A stretch of DNA of 64,000 nucleotides from CAUJIW01 sp963205175 (lineage in GTDB: Bacteria > Pseudomonadota > Alphaproteobacteria > Sphingomonadales > Sphingomonadaceae), in NCBI GenBank assembly GCA_041060555.1, contig JBEUDS010000006.1; one strand, given 5' to 3'. The notes under the pieces are model-generated. The model made no database searches. It had not been told where the DNA came from and worked only from the letters and a program-made list of their open reading frames with translations. Positions within the stretch are counted from its first letter, which is position 1; the number at the start of each line of letters is the position of its first letter. Of the stretch, positions 44,144-52,132 are shown one piece after another. A program made the position numbers and the translations under genes.

Positions 44144-44787
44144 TAGTTCGTCTCCGTCGTCGAGGTCGCGGCTGCCGGCGCCGGCTTGTCCGCCTTCGGC
44201 TTTTCGGCCTTGGGTGGCGCCAGTCGCTGGGCGACGGCCGTCGCATAGCGTGCATCGTCGCCCTTGGCCAGCCATTCGGCTTCCGCCGCCAGCGCGTCGA
44301 TGAAGGGGTCGAGCCAGGCCTGGTCGGCCTTGGCGAAGTCGCTCAGCACATAACCGCTCACCCGGTCCTTGTGGCCGGGGTGGCCAATGCCCAGCCGCAC
44401 CCGCCGATAGGCCTGGCCGAGATGGGCGTCGATGGAGCGCAGGCCGTTGTGACCGGCCGCGCCGCCGCCGTGCTTCATCTTGAGCTTGCCCGGCGCCACG
44501 TCCAGTTCGTCATGGAAGACGGTCAGCGCGCCCAGCGGCAGCTTGTAGAAACCCAGCGCCGCGGCCACCGACTGGCCGGACAGGTTCATGTAGGTCTGTG
44601 GCTTGAGCAACAGCACCTTGATGCCGCCGATGCCGCCTTCCGCCAGCAGCCCCTGGAACTTCGCCCGCCACGGGCCGAAGCTGAAGCGGCGGGCGATCTC
44701 GTCCACCACCATGAAGCCGATGTTGTGGCGGTTGCCGGCATACTGGCTGCCGGGGTTGCCGAGGCCGACAAAGAGCTGCACGGGCAT
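44143..44787 (-). CDS. pth: Peptidyl-tRNA hydrolase
   Basis: Releases peptides from prematurely dropped peptidyl-tRNA. The N-terminal LFVGLGNPGSQYAGNRHNIGF contains the catalytic His (~residue 21). FLLKPQTYMNLSG-type and DELDVAPGKLKMKHGGG motifs follow, with HNGLRSIDAHLG. The last ~30 residues are a Lys/Ala/Pro-rich tail beyond the usual ~185. The ATG at 44787 directly follows GGGAG; the GTG two codons later (44781) has better spacing (6 nt) and may be the true start. It lies between rplY and ychF, a common order. Confidence 0.95.
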   Translation of the reverse strand: MPVQLFVGLGNPGSQYAGNRHNIGFMVVDEIARRFSFGPWRAKFQGLLAEGGIGGIKVLLLKPQTYMNLSGQSVAAALGFYKLPLGALTVFHDELDVAPGKLKMKHGGGAAGHNGLRSIDAHLGQAYRRVRLGIGHPGHKDRVSGYVLSDFAKADQAWLDPFIDALAAEAEWLAKGDDARYATAVAQRLAPPKAEKPKADKPAPAAATSTTETN

Positions 44788-44807
44788 CTCCCAGACCCTG
44801 GGTCATA

Positions 44808-44846
44808 GCAAAAGGGGCGCCGAACCGGATGGCCCCGCGCCCCTCA
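44808..44846 (-). terminator. Rho-independent terminator after rplY (- strand)
   Basis: Read on the - strand: AGGGGCGC, 16-nt loop, GCGCCCCT, then TTTGC. The stem is a perfect 8 bp and the four Ts start at its end. It lies 21 nt beyond the rplY stop and before pth, so it would reduce read-through from rplY into pth-ychF. Confidence 0.6.
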
Positions 44847-44867
44847 AGCGATCAGGCGACGACCCGC

Positions 44868-45476
44868 TTAGCTGGCGTCGGCCGCGGCGGCTTCGTCAGA
44901 CTTCATGCCCGACGGCGCGACCACGGTCGCGATGGTGAAGTCGCGGTCCTTGATGGTCGGCTCGACGCCAGCCGGCAGGCTGACCGACGAGATGTGGACC
45001 GAGTCATGCACGTCGAGGCCCTGAAGCGAGATCACGATCTCATCGGGGATCGAATCGGCCGGGCAGGACAGCTCGATGTCGTGGCGGACGATGTTCAGCA
45101 CCGCGCCGCGCTTGATGCCCGGGCTCAGCGTGTCATCGACGAACCGCACCGGCACGGCCACCGTCACCTTGGTGTCGGCGCCCACGCGCAGGAAGTCGAC
45201 GTGCAGCGGACGGTCGGTCACCGGGTGGAACTGCACGTCGCGCGGCAGGCCGCGCTCCTTGCTGCCGTCGGCCAGGGTGATCTCGACCACCGAGTTCATG
45301 AAGTGACCCTTGTTCAGGATCTTCCACAGCTCGTTGGCGTTCAGCGAGATCATCGTCGGTTCGGCTTTGTTGCCGTAGATCACGGCGGGCACAAGGCCCT
45401 CGCGGCGCGCTGCCCGGGAGGCTCCCTTGCCAGCCCGGTCACGTGCCTCGGCTTTCAGAGAAAGCAGTTGGCTCAT
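44868..45476 (-). CDS. rplY: Large ribosomal subunit protein bL25, CTC (long) type
   Basis: Binds 5S rRNA in the 50S subunit; the long form is also called general stress protein Ctc. It has 202 residues. The N-terminal bL25 domain (~5-95) starts LKAEARDRAGKGASRAAR and includes PAVIYGNK. The C-terminal CTC beta domain (~100-190) ends near DFTIATVVAPSG, with a short acidic/Ala tail. A good GGAGAAATACC site precedes the ATG. It is followed by a terminator, then pth and ychF. Confidence 0.95.
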   Translation of the reverse strand: MSQLLSLKAEARDRAGKGASRAARREGLVPAVIYGNKAEPTMISLNANELWKILNKGHFMNSVVEITLADGSKERGLPRDVQFHPVTDRPLHVDFLRVGADTKVTVAVPVRFVDDTLSPGIKRGAVLNIVRHDIELSCPADSIPDEIVISLQGLDVHDSVHISSVSLPAGVEPTIKDRDFTIATVVAPSGMKSDEAAAADAS

Positions 45477-45651
45477 GGTATTTCTCCACTATGGGCGGAC
45501 CTCCAGGGATGTGCCGCCCGGTTCACGAAGCGGCGGTTTCTAGCGAGTCGCCGGTCAAAAAGCAAGGCACCCCCCGTCGCCAGCCTTGCGGGGCGGCGTC
45601 CCCCGCGTAGCATGGCGCCATCACGCATTCATGGAGGAAGGGGAGGCCACC

Positions 45652-47757
45652 ATGGGCGAGCGCGCCATTCATCATCGCACCTGCCACCTGTGCGAGGCCT
45701 GTTGCGGTATCGAGGTGCATGTGGCTGACGGCGCGGTGACGGCGATCCGGCCCAACCCGCGCGATCCGCTGAGCCGGGGGCACATCTGCCCCAAGGCTAC
45801 CGCCATCGCCGACATCCAGACCGATCCGGACCGGCTGCGGGCACCGATGAAGCGCACCGGGACGGGCTGGCAGACCCTGGACTGGGACACGGCGCTTGAT
45901 GAGGTGGCGGCGCGCCTGGCCGATGTCATGGGCCGCCACGGCACGGACGCGGTGGCGAGCTATTCCGGCAACCCGTCGGCGCACAACTACGCCGTGACAC
46001 TCCATGCCTCGGGGCTGCTGCGTCACCTGAGCCGGCGCAACCGCTTCTCCGCGTCCACCGTCGACCAGATGCCGCACCAGCTGGTCAGTCACTGGCTGTA
46101 CGGCCATATGGCGATGTTCCCGATTCCCGACGTCGACCGCACCGCGTTCATGCTGATCGTCGGCGGCAACCCGCTGGCCTCCAACGGCAGCATGTGGACG
46201 GTGCCCGACGTCAGGCAGCGGCTCACCGACCTCAAGGCGCGCGGCGGCCGACTGGTGGTGGTGGACCCGCGCCGCACCGAGACGGCGAAGATCGCCAGCG
46301 AACATCTGTTCATCCGTCCCGGCCAGGACGCCGCCTTCCTTGCCGGCCTGCTGCTGGCGCTCGACGACCAGGGGCTGGCGGCGCCGGACCGGCTGGCGCC
46401 GATGCTGGAGGGCTGGGAGGCGGTGTGGTCGGCGCTGCGCCAGACCAGCCTCGCCACCATGGCCAACGTCTGCGGCATCGGTGTCGATGACATCCGGCGG
46501 CTGGCGCGGGACTTCGCGGCGGCACCGTCGGCGGTGTGCTACGGGCGGATGGGCGTCTCGGTGCAGCAGCATGGCACGCTGTGCCAGTGGCTGATCCACC
46601 TCGTCAACATCGCCACCGGCAACCTCGACCGACCGGGCGGGGTGATGTTCGCCACCCCCGCCGTCGACCTGCTGCCCCACACCAACCCCGGTGGCTGGAA
46701 CCGCTGGGCCAGCCGCGTCTCCGGTCATCCGGAGGCCTGTGGCGAACTGCCGGCGGCCTGCATGGCCGAGGAGATGCTCACCCCCGGTGACGGCCAGATC
46801 CGAGCGTTGGTGACCATCGCCGGCAATCCGGTGCTCTCCACCCCCAACGGTCGCCAGCTCGACCGGGCGCTGGCCGGGCTCGACTTCATGGTCAGCATCG
46901 ACAGCTATCTCAACGAGACCACCCGGCATGCCCACTATATCCTGCCGCCGGCCGGACCGCTGGAGCGCAGCAAGTATGATCTGCTGTTCTACCAGCTGTC
47001 GGTGCGCAACGTGGCGCGCTTCTCGCCGCCGACCCTGCCCAGGACGCCGGGCGCCCTGCATGACTGGGAGATCATCACCCGACTGGGCGAACGGCTGGCC
47101 CGGCTGCTGGGGCGCGAGCAGAAGCCGGCGCTGGCGCCGGAGGCGATGCTGGATGCCAGCCTGAAGGCGGGGCCTTATGGCCTCGGCCTGGCGCAGCTCG
47201 CCGCGCAGCCCGACGGTATCGATCTCGGGCCGTTGCAGCCGCGCCTGCCGGAGCGGCTGTTTACGCCGGACAAGCGCATCCGGCTGGCGCCGGCGCCCTT
47301 GCTGGCCGAGCTTGACCGCTTCCTCGCCACGACGCGGGAGGCCCGCCCGCAGGGCGCTGGCCGGGGGCTGCTGCTGATCGGTCGCCGTCACGTGCGCTCC
47401 AACAACAGCTGGATGCACAACTACCAGCGGCTGGTGAAGGGGCCGGAACGCTGCACACTGATGATCCACCCCGATGACGCGCGCCAGCGCAACCTCGGCC
47501 ATGGCGCGCGGGCGCGGCTGGCCTCGCGGGTTGGCGCCGTCGATGTCACGGTGGAAGTGACCGAGGACATCATGCCCGGGGTGGTCAGCCTGCCGCATGG
47601 CTGGGGCCATAATCGCCCCGGTGTACGGCTGGGCATCGCCACCGCCCACGCCGGGGCGTCGATCAACGACGTCACCGACGAGACGCTGATCGACCCGCTG
47701 TCCGGCAACGCGGCGGTCACGGCGGTATCCGTGGAGGTCAGTGCGACCAACGGTTAG
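45652..47757 (+). CDS. Cytoplasmic molybdopterin oxidoreductase of the DMSO-reductase family
   Basis: A 701-residue oxidoreductase binding a bis-MGD cofactor and one 4Fe-4S cluster. Cluster ligands are C-x2-C-x3-C in CHLCEACC plus the Cys in GHICPK. Pterin-binding motifs include SYSGNPSAHNYAV, IVGGNPLASNGSMW, VVVDPRRTETAKI, and the C-terminal domain with HPDDARQRNLGHGARARL and PHGWGHNRPG. At the usual molybdenum-ligand region (SASTVDQMPHQL) I see no Cys or Sec. There is no twin-arginine signal and no partner subunit, so it is probably a soluble stand-alone enzyme, like the many uncharacterised formate-dehydrogenase-like proteins. GGGGAGG precedes the ATG. Confidence 0.85.
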   Translation: MGERAIHHRTCHLCEACCGIEVHVADGAVTAIRPNPRDPLSRGHICPKATAIADIQTDPDRLRAPMKRTGTGWQTLDWDTALDEVAARLADVMGRHGTDAVASYSGNPSAHNYAVTLHASGLLRHLSRRNRFSASTVDQMPHQLVSHWLYGHMAMFPIPDVDRTAFMLIVGGNPLASNGSMWTVPDVRQRLTDLKARGGRLVVVDPRRTETAKIASEHLFIRPGQDAAFLAGLLLALDDQGLAAPDRLAPMLEGWEAVWSALRQTSLATMANVCGIGVDDIRRLARDFAAAPSAVCYGRMGVSVQQHGTLCQWLIHLVNIATGNLDRPGGVMFATPAVDLLPHTNPGGWNRWASRVSGHPEACGELPAACMAEEMLTPGDGQIRALVTIAGNPVLSTPNGRQLDRALAGLDFMVSIDSYLNETTRHAHYILPPAGPLERSKYDLLFYQLSVRNVARFSPPTLPRTPGALHDWEIITRLGERLARLLGREQKPALAPEAMLDASLKAGPYGLGLAQLAAQPDGIDLGPLQPRLPERLFTPDKRIRLAPAPLLAELDRFLATTREARPQGAGRGLLLIGRRHVRSNNSWMHNYQRLVKGPERCTLMIHPDDARQRNLGHGARARLASRVGAVDVTVEVTEDIMPGVVSLPHGWGHNRPGVRLGIATAHAGASINDVTDETLIDPLSGNAAVTAVSVEVSATNG

Positions 47758-47935
47758 TCGCAACCGGGACGATCATTCATTTTCCGTTCACGGGGCAGTC
47801 ATCACGGTCACGTCGGTCCGTGATGACCGGTTCCCTGCTCGCTTACCCCGGCGAGGCATCGAAGGGTCGGCCGCGCGGGCGCCGTACCTGTGCCATTGCG
47901 TCCTTTCCGATCCTTCCAAATTGATAAAGGTTCCC

Positions 47936-50900
47936 ATGTCTGCAGCCCCGCGCTTCCAGGCCCGTCGTATTTCCGTGTCCGTCCAGACAGTTGCCCGCCC
48001 GTCCGCCCCGTGGTTGTGGCGGCCGAGTCCGCTGGCGCTTGCTGTCGCGTTGTGCGCGGCGGGGCCTGCCATCGCCGCCGATATCGACGTGGACTCCGCC
48101 CGCACCACCACCATCGCCACTTCCACCGCCGATGATGGCGCGGCGGCCAACGTCACGGTGTCGAGCTCGGTGATCGTCAGCGAAGGCACCGCAGTGACGG
48201 TGGACTCCAGCAACACGCTGACCAACACCGGCACCATCGGCAGCAAGGCGCAGTCCAACGGCGTCGCCATCCATGTGAACACCGCCGGCAACATCACCAG
48301 TACCATCACCAACGAAGGCAGCGTCTACGTCACCGGCGAGGACGATGACGACAATCCCGGCACCGCCAATGTCGGCATTCTGATCGATGGCGGTGGCACG
48401 CTGACCGGTGACGTCACCTTCGATTCCACGGCCTCCGTCGTGGTCGGCGGCGATGATTCCCGAGGCGTCTCCCTGACCGCCACCATGATCGGCGACATGA
48501 CGCTCTATGGTGTCTCCACCACCGGTGAGCGCTCGCGCGCGGTGTCGATTTCCGGCACCCTTGATGGCGACCTGACGCTGCGTGGCGCGCTCAGCTCGAC
48601 CGGTGCCGACGGCTATGTGCTGTATGTCGATGGTGGCATCACCGGCAAGATCTACACCGTCGGCACGCTGGTGGGTGGCACCGATCTGACCTATGATTCC
48701 GACAGTAACATTGTCGATGCGGTGCCGGGGGTGGCGACGGTGCGTCTGGCCGGTAATGTCGCCGGCGGTCTGCACAACGACAGCTACTATGTCGACAGCG
48801 ATGGCGATACCGTGGCCGACGCCGATGTCGACACCAGCAAGCACACGCGCGTCTACGGCACCATCCAGTCGCTGGGCGGTGGCTATGCCCTGCAGGTGGC
48901 GCCAACCGACACGGCCACGGCCGACATCACCATTGGCAACGTCGGCACCGGCGATCTCGCCTATGGCATCGTCAACGAAGGCAGTATCATCGCTTATGGC
49001 CGCAACGCCGGCACTGCCGCCACCGCCGTGCGCGTCAGTGGCACCACGGTGAGTGGTACCTTGTATCGGGCCTATACTGGCGGCGGCCTGCTCAACGACA
49101 GCAAGGGCGTGATCTACGCCAGCGGCGTCGACGCCACCACCACCGCCATCAGCGTCGGCAATGGCGGTGTGGTGCCGGCGATTGTCAACAAGGGCACCAT
49201 CACGGCGACCACCAGTCAGGACGACGATGACACCGCCGGTGGCGACGCCATCGGCCTGCGTGTCGAGACGGGCGGTTCGGTGACCGCGTTCACCAACAGC
49301 GGCACCATCACGGTGACCGCCGCCGGCGCCGACCAGGATGCCTATGTCATTCTCGACCAGTCCGGGTCGCTCGCCACCATCACCAACAGCGGCACGATGA
49401 CGGCGGCGGTCGACGATGGCGCCGCCATCGCCATTGATGTTTCTGCCAACACGAGCGGCGTTTCTGTCAGCAACAGCGGCACCATCACTGGCGATGTCAT
49501 TCTCGGCGGCGGCAATGACAGCCTGACGCTGACCGATGGCACGCTGACCGGCGACGTTGATTTCCGGGGCGGCACCAACAGCCTGACACTGAGCGGAGAC
49601 GCCGTGCTGACCGGCGGCGTGCTGAGCACCGGCGGCTCCCTGGCGCTCACCATGTCGGGCACCAGCGTTCTCGATCTCACCGATCAGGGCACGCTCAGCC
49701 TCGCCAGTCTGGATGCCAGCGGCACGTCGGAACTCAAGCTGTCGGTGTCGGCGAGCCAGACTGGCATCGTGGTCACCGGCAACGCCACCATCAGTGATGA
49801 TGCGACGCTGACCGCCGTGTTCAAGGACGTGGTGACCGACAGCGCCACCATCACCCTGGTCAGTGCGGGCAACCTGACCGTGGAGAACCCTGACACGGCG
49901 GTCAAGACGACCACGGTGCCCTACATGTATGCCATCGACTCGCTGGACGCGACGGCGACCACGCTGGCGCTCCAGGTGCATCGCAAGTCGGCGGCCGAGC
50001 TGGGGCTGAGCGAACCCATCGGCAACCTCTATGAAGCCTCCATCGGCGCGCTCACCGGCGACACCGAGCTGGCGCTGGCGGTTGGCAACCTGACGACGCA
50101 GGCCGCCTTCAACGCCGCCTATCGCCAGCTGGAGCCGCCGTCGTTCGGCAACGGCATCCTGCGGACCGCGCTCGCCAACCAGAGCCTCGCCTTCGGGGCG
50201 CTGTCACACCGGTTGACCGACCTGCATGACAAGCCGTGGAGCACCGGCGACTATCCCGAGCGGCACGGCTTCTCGGTGTGGGTGCAGGAGATCGGCCACA
50301 TTTCCAACCAGAAGGACAGCGCCAGCGACCCCGGCTATGACACCGGCACCTTCGGTCTGGCCTTCGGTGGCGACATGCCGGTTCTGGGCCTCGACGCGCT
50401 GGGCTTCGCCTTCGCCGGCACCTCGACCGAGATCGACAAGGATGGTCTGGGCGGCAAGCCGCTGGTGGCCGACAGCGCCCAGCTCAGCCTCTATGGTTCC
50501 TGGTCGCGGGGGCCGCTGTTCGTCGACGCGGTGCTGGGGGCGGCGCGCAACAGCTACCACAGCCGGCGCCGGCTGGAGATCGGCGACCTGCTGCGCACCG
50601 CCGAGGCGAAGTGGCACGGCTACCAGGTCTCGGCCGGCCTGACCGCCGGCTACCAGTGGTCGCTGGGCCGGGTGCGCATCACGCCCAGCGACAGCATCGC
50701 CTATGTGAAGCTGCATCAGGACGACTATGTCGAGGACGGCGCGGAAGGCGCCGACTTCGCGGTGGAGGCGGCCAATGCCAGCTCGCTGCGCAACACCGCC
50801 AAGCTGGCGGTGGCCTATCTGCATCCGATGGGCGACGACATCATCAAGCTGGAGGCCCATGGCGCCTGGGTGCACGACTTCAGTGCCGACGCCCAGACCG

Positions 50901-51094
50901 TCAAGGCCCGCTTCGTCGACAGCGGCGAGGCCTTCACCATGACCTCGGCGGCGCTCGACGCCAGCGAGGTGCAGGCCGGCCTGACCTTCGGCTATCTGCG
51001 CAACAGCTCCAGCCTGCTGCTCAACTACGGCTTCCAGAAGGCCGGCGACTACACCGGCCACAATGCCTCGCTGACCTACGTGCTGCGCTTCTAG
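47936..51094 (+). CDS. Autotransporter (type Va secretion) with beta-rich passenger
   Basis: A 1052-residue secreted adhesin-like protein. The extended signal peptide (~47 residues, Arg-rich start, core LALAVALCAAGPAIA) precedes a passenger of ~700 residues full of short Asn/Gly/Thr repeats such as NSGTI and LTGDV that suggest a beta-helix. The C-terminal ~270 residues are an autotransporter barrel: antiparallel strands such as GFSVWVQEIG, the LHPMGDDIIKLEAHGAW repeat and a final YVLRF ending in Phe, as outer-membrane proteins do. AAAGG lies 5 nt before the ATG at 47936; the frame is open 65 codons upstream but without signal features. No dedicated protease or regulator adjoins it. The ligand is unknown. 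Confidence 0.88.
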   Translation: MSAAPRFQARRISVSVQTVARPSAPWLWRPSPLALAVALCAAGPAIAADIDVDSARTTTIATSTADDGAAANVTVSSSVIVSEGTAVTVDSSNTLTNTGTIGSKAQSNGVAIHVNTAGNITSTITNEGSVYVTGEDDDDNPGTANVGILIDGGGTLTGDVTFDSTASVVVGGDDSRGVSLTATMIGDMTLYGVSTTGERSRAVSISGTLDGDLTLRGALSSTGADGYVLYVDGGITGKIYTVGTLVGGTDLTYDSDSNIVDAVPGVATVRLAGNVAGGLHNDSYYVDSDGDTVADADVDTSKHTRVYGTIQSLGGGYALQVAPTDTATADITIGNVGTGDLAYGIVNEGSIIAYGRNAGTAATAVRVSGTTVSGTLYRAYTGGGLLNDSKGVIYASGVDATTTAISVGNGGVVPAIVNKGTITATTSQDDDDTAGGDAIGLRVETGGSVTAFTNSGTITVTAAGADQDAYVILDQSGSLATITNSGTMTAAVDDGAAIAIDVSANTSGVSVSNSGTITGDVILGGGNDSLTLTDGTLTGDVDFRGGTNSLTLSGDAVLTGGVLSTGGSLALTMSGTSVLDLTDQGTLSLASLDASGTSELKLSVSASQTGIVVTGNATISDDATLTAVFKDVVTDSATITLVSAGNLTVENPDTAVKTTTVPYMYAIDSLDATATTLALQVHRKSAAELGLSEPIGNLYEASIGALTGDTELALAVGNLTTQAAFNAAYRQLEPPSFGNGILRTALANQSLAFGALSHRLTDLHDKPWSTGDYPERHGFSVWVQEIGHISNQKDSASDPGYDTGTFGLAFGGDMPVLGLDALGFAFAGTSTEIDKDGLGGKPLVADSAQLSLYGSWSRGPLFVDAVLGAARNSYHSRRRLEIGDLLRTAEAKWHGYQVSAGLTAGYQWSLGRVRITPSDSIAYVKLHQDDYVEDGAEGADFAVEAANASSLRNTAKLAVAYLHPMGDDIIKLEAHGAWVHDFSADAQTVKARFVDSGEAFTMTSAALDASEVQAGLTFGYLRNSSSLLLNYGFQKAGDYTGHNASLTYVLRF

Positions 51095-51217
51095 CAGGCG
51101 TTCCGGTCAACCGGCGCCGCCGCCGGGCGGGCAGGGCGACACTTGGTTGCCTTGACCCGTCAGGGGGCGGCGGCTAGGGTCCGCGCTCCGAGTTGAACAG
51201 TGGGGTTGGGCCGGTCC

Positions 51218-52132
51218 GTGGCTGAGCCAAAAAAGCCGTCTTTCCAGGAACTTATCCTGACGTTGCAGCGTTACTGGAGCGCGCAGGGCTGCGTGATTCT
51301 CCAGCCCTATGACGTCGAGATGGGGGCTGGTACCTTCCACCCCGCCACCACGCTGCGGGCGCTGGGGCCGGAATCGTGGCGGGCGGCCTATGTCCAGCCG
51401 TCGCGCCGGCCGACCGACGGCCGCTACGGCGAGAACCCTAACCGCCTGCAGCACTATTATCAGTTTCAGGTCATTCTGAAGCCGAGCCCCGACAACATCG
51501 TCGATCTCTATCTCGGCTCGCTGAAGGAAATAGGCATCGATTTCGCGCTGCACGACATCCGCTTCGTCGAGGACGACTGGGAGAGCCCGACGCTGGGCGC
51601 CTGGGGGCTGGGTTGGGAAGTCTGGTGCGACGGCATGGAGGTGACCCAGTTCACCTATTTCCAGCAGGTCGGCGGCTTCGACTGCAAGCCGGTGGCCGGC
51701 GAGATCACCTACGGGCTTGAGCGCCTGGCGATGTACATCCAGGGCGTCGACAACGTTTACGACCTCGATTTCAACGGCCTCAAGGGGTCGCCGGGGGGCG
51801 TCACCTACGGTGACGTGTTCAAGCAGAACGAGGTGCAGTTCTCGGCGTTCAACTTCGAGCACGCCAACACCGACATCCTGTTCCGCCAGTTCCGCGAGGC
51901 GCAGGAACAGTGCCGCTACCTGCTCGATCGCCAGCTGCCGCTGCCGGCCTATGACCAGGCGATCAAGGCGAGCCACCTGTTCAACCTGCTCAACGCCCGC
52001 GGCGTCATTTCGGTGGCCGAGCGCCAGGCCTATATCGGCCGGGTGCGCGAACTCGCCAAGGGCTGCTGCGAGGGCTACATCGCCGTCAACACGCCGCGCT
52101 GGACCGAGCGGTTCCCGGACTGGAGCGCGTGA
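51218..52132 (+). CDS. glyQ: Glycyl-tRNA synthetase alpha subunit
   Basis: Catalytic subunit of the alpha2beta2 GlyRS. The 304 residues match the family throughout: FQELILTLQRYWSAQGC, ILQPYDVEMGAGTFHPATTLRALG, YVQPSRRPTDGRYGENPNRLQHYYQ, and GLERLAMYIQGVDNVYDLDF. Class II motifs 2 and 3 are included. Starts are GTG only; 51218 gives the family-like N-terminus, with 51200 as alternative. The stop TGA overlaps the glyS ATG by one base. Confidence 0.96.
   Translation: MAEPKKPSFQELILTLQRYWSAQGCVILQPYDVEMGAGTFHPATTLRALGPESWRAAYVQPSRRPTDGRYGENPNRLQHYYQFQVILKPSPDNIVDLYLGSLKEIGIDFALHDIRFVEDDWESPTLGAWGLGWEVWCDGMEVTQFTYFQQVGGFDCKPVAGEITYGLERLAMYIQGVDNVYDLDFNGLKGSPGGVTYGDVFKQNEVQFSAFNFEHANTDILFRQFREAQEQCRYLLDRQLPLPAYDQAIKASHLFNLLNARGVISVAERQAYIGRVRELAKGCCEGYIAVNTPRWTERFPDWSA

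Noticed and set aside
45523..47763. A 746-codon - strand frame opposite the molybdoenzyme
   Set aside because: Shadow of a convincing + strand gene; low-complexity composition and no start signals.
47843..49981. A 712-codon - strand frame opposite the autotransporter passenger
   Set aside because: Its repeats merely mirror the passenger repeats on the other strand; no signal peptide or ribosome site.
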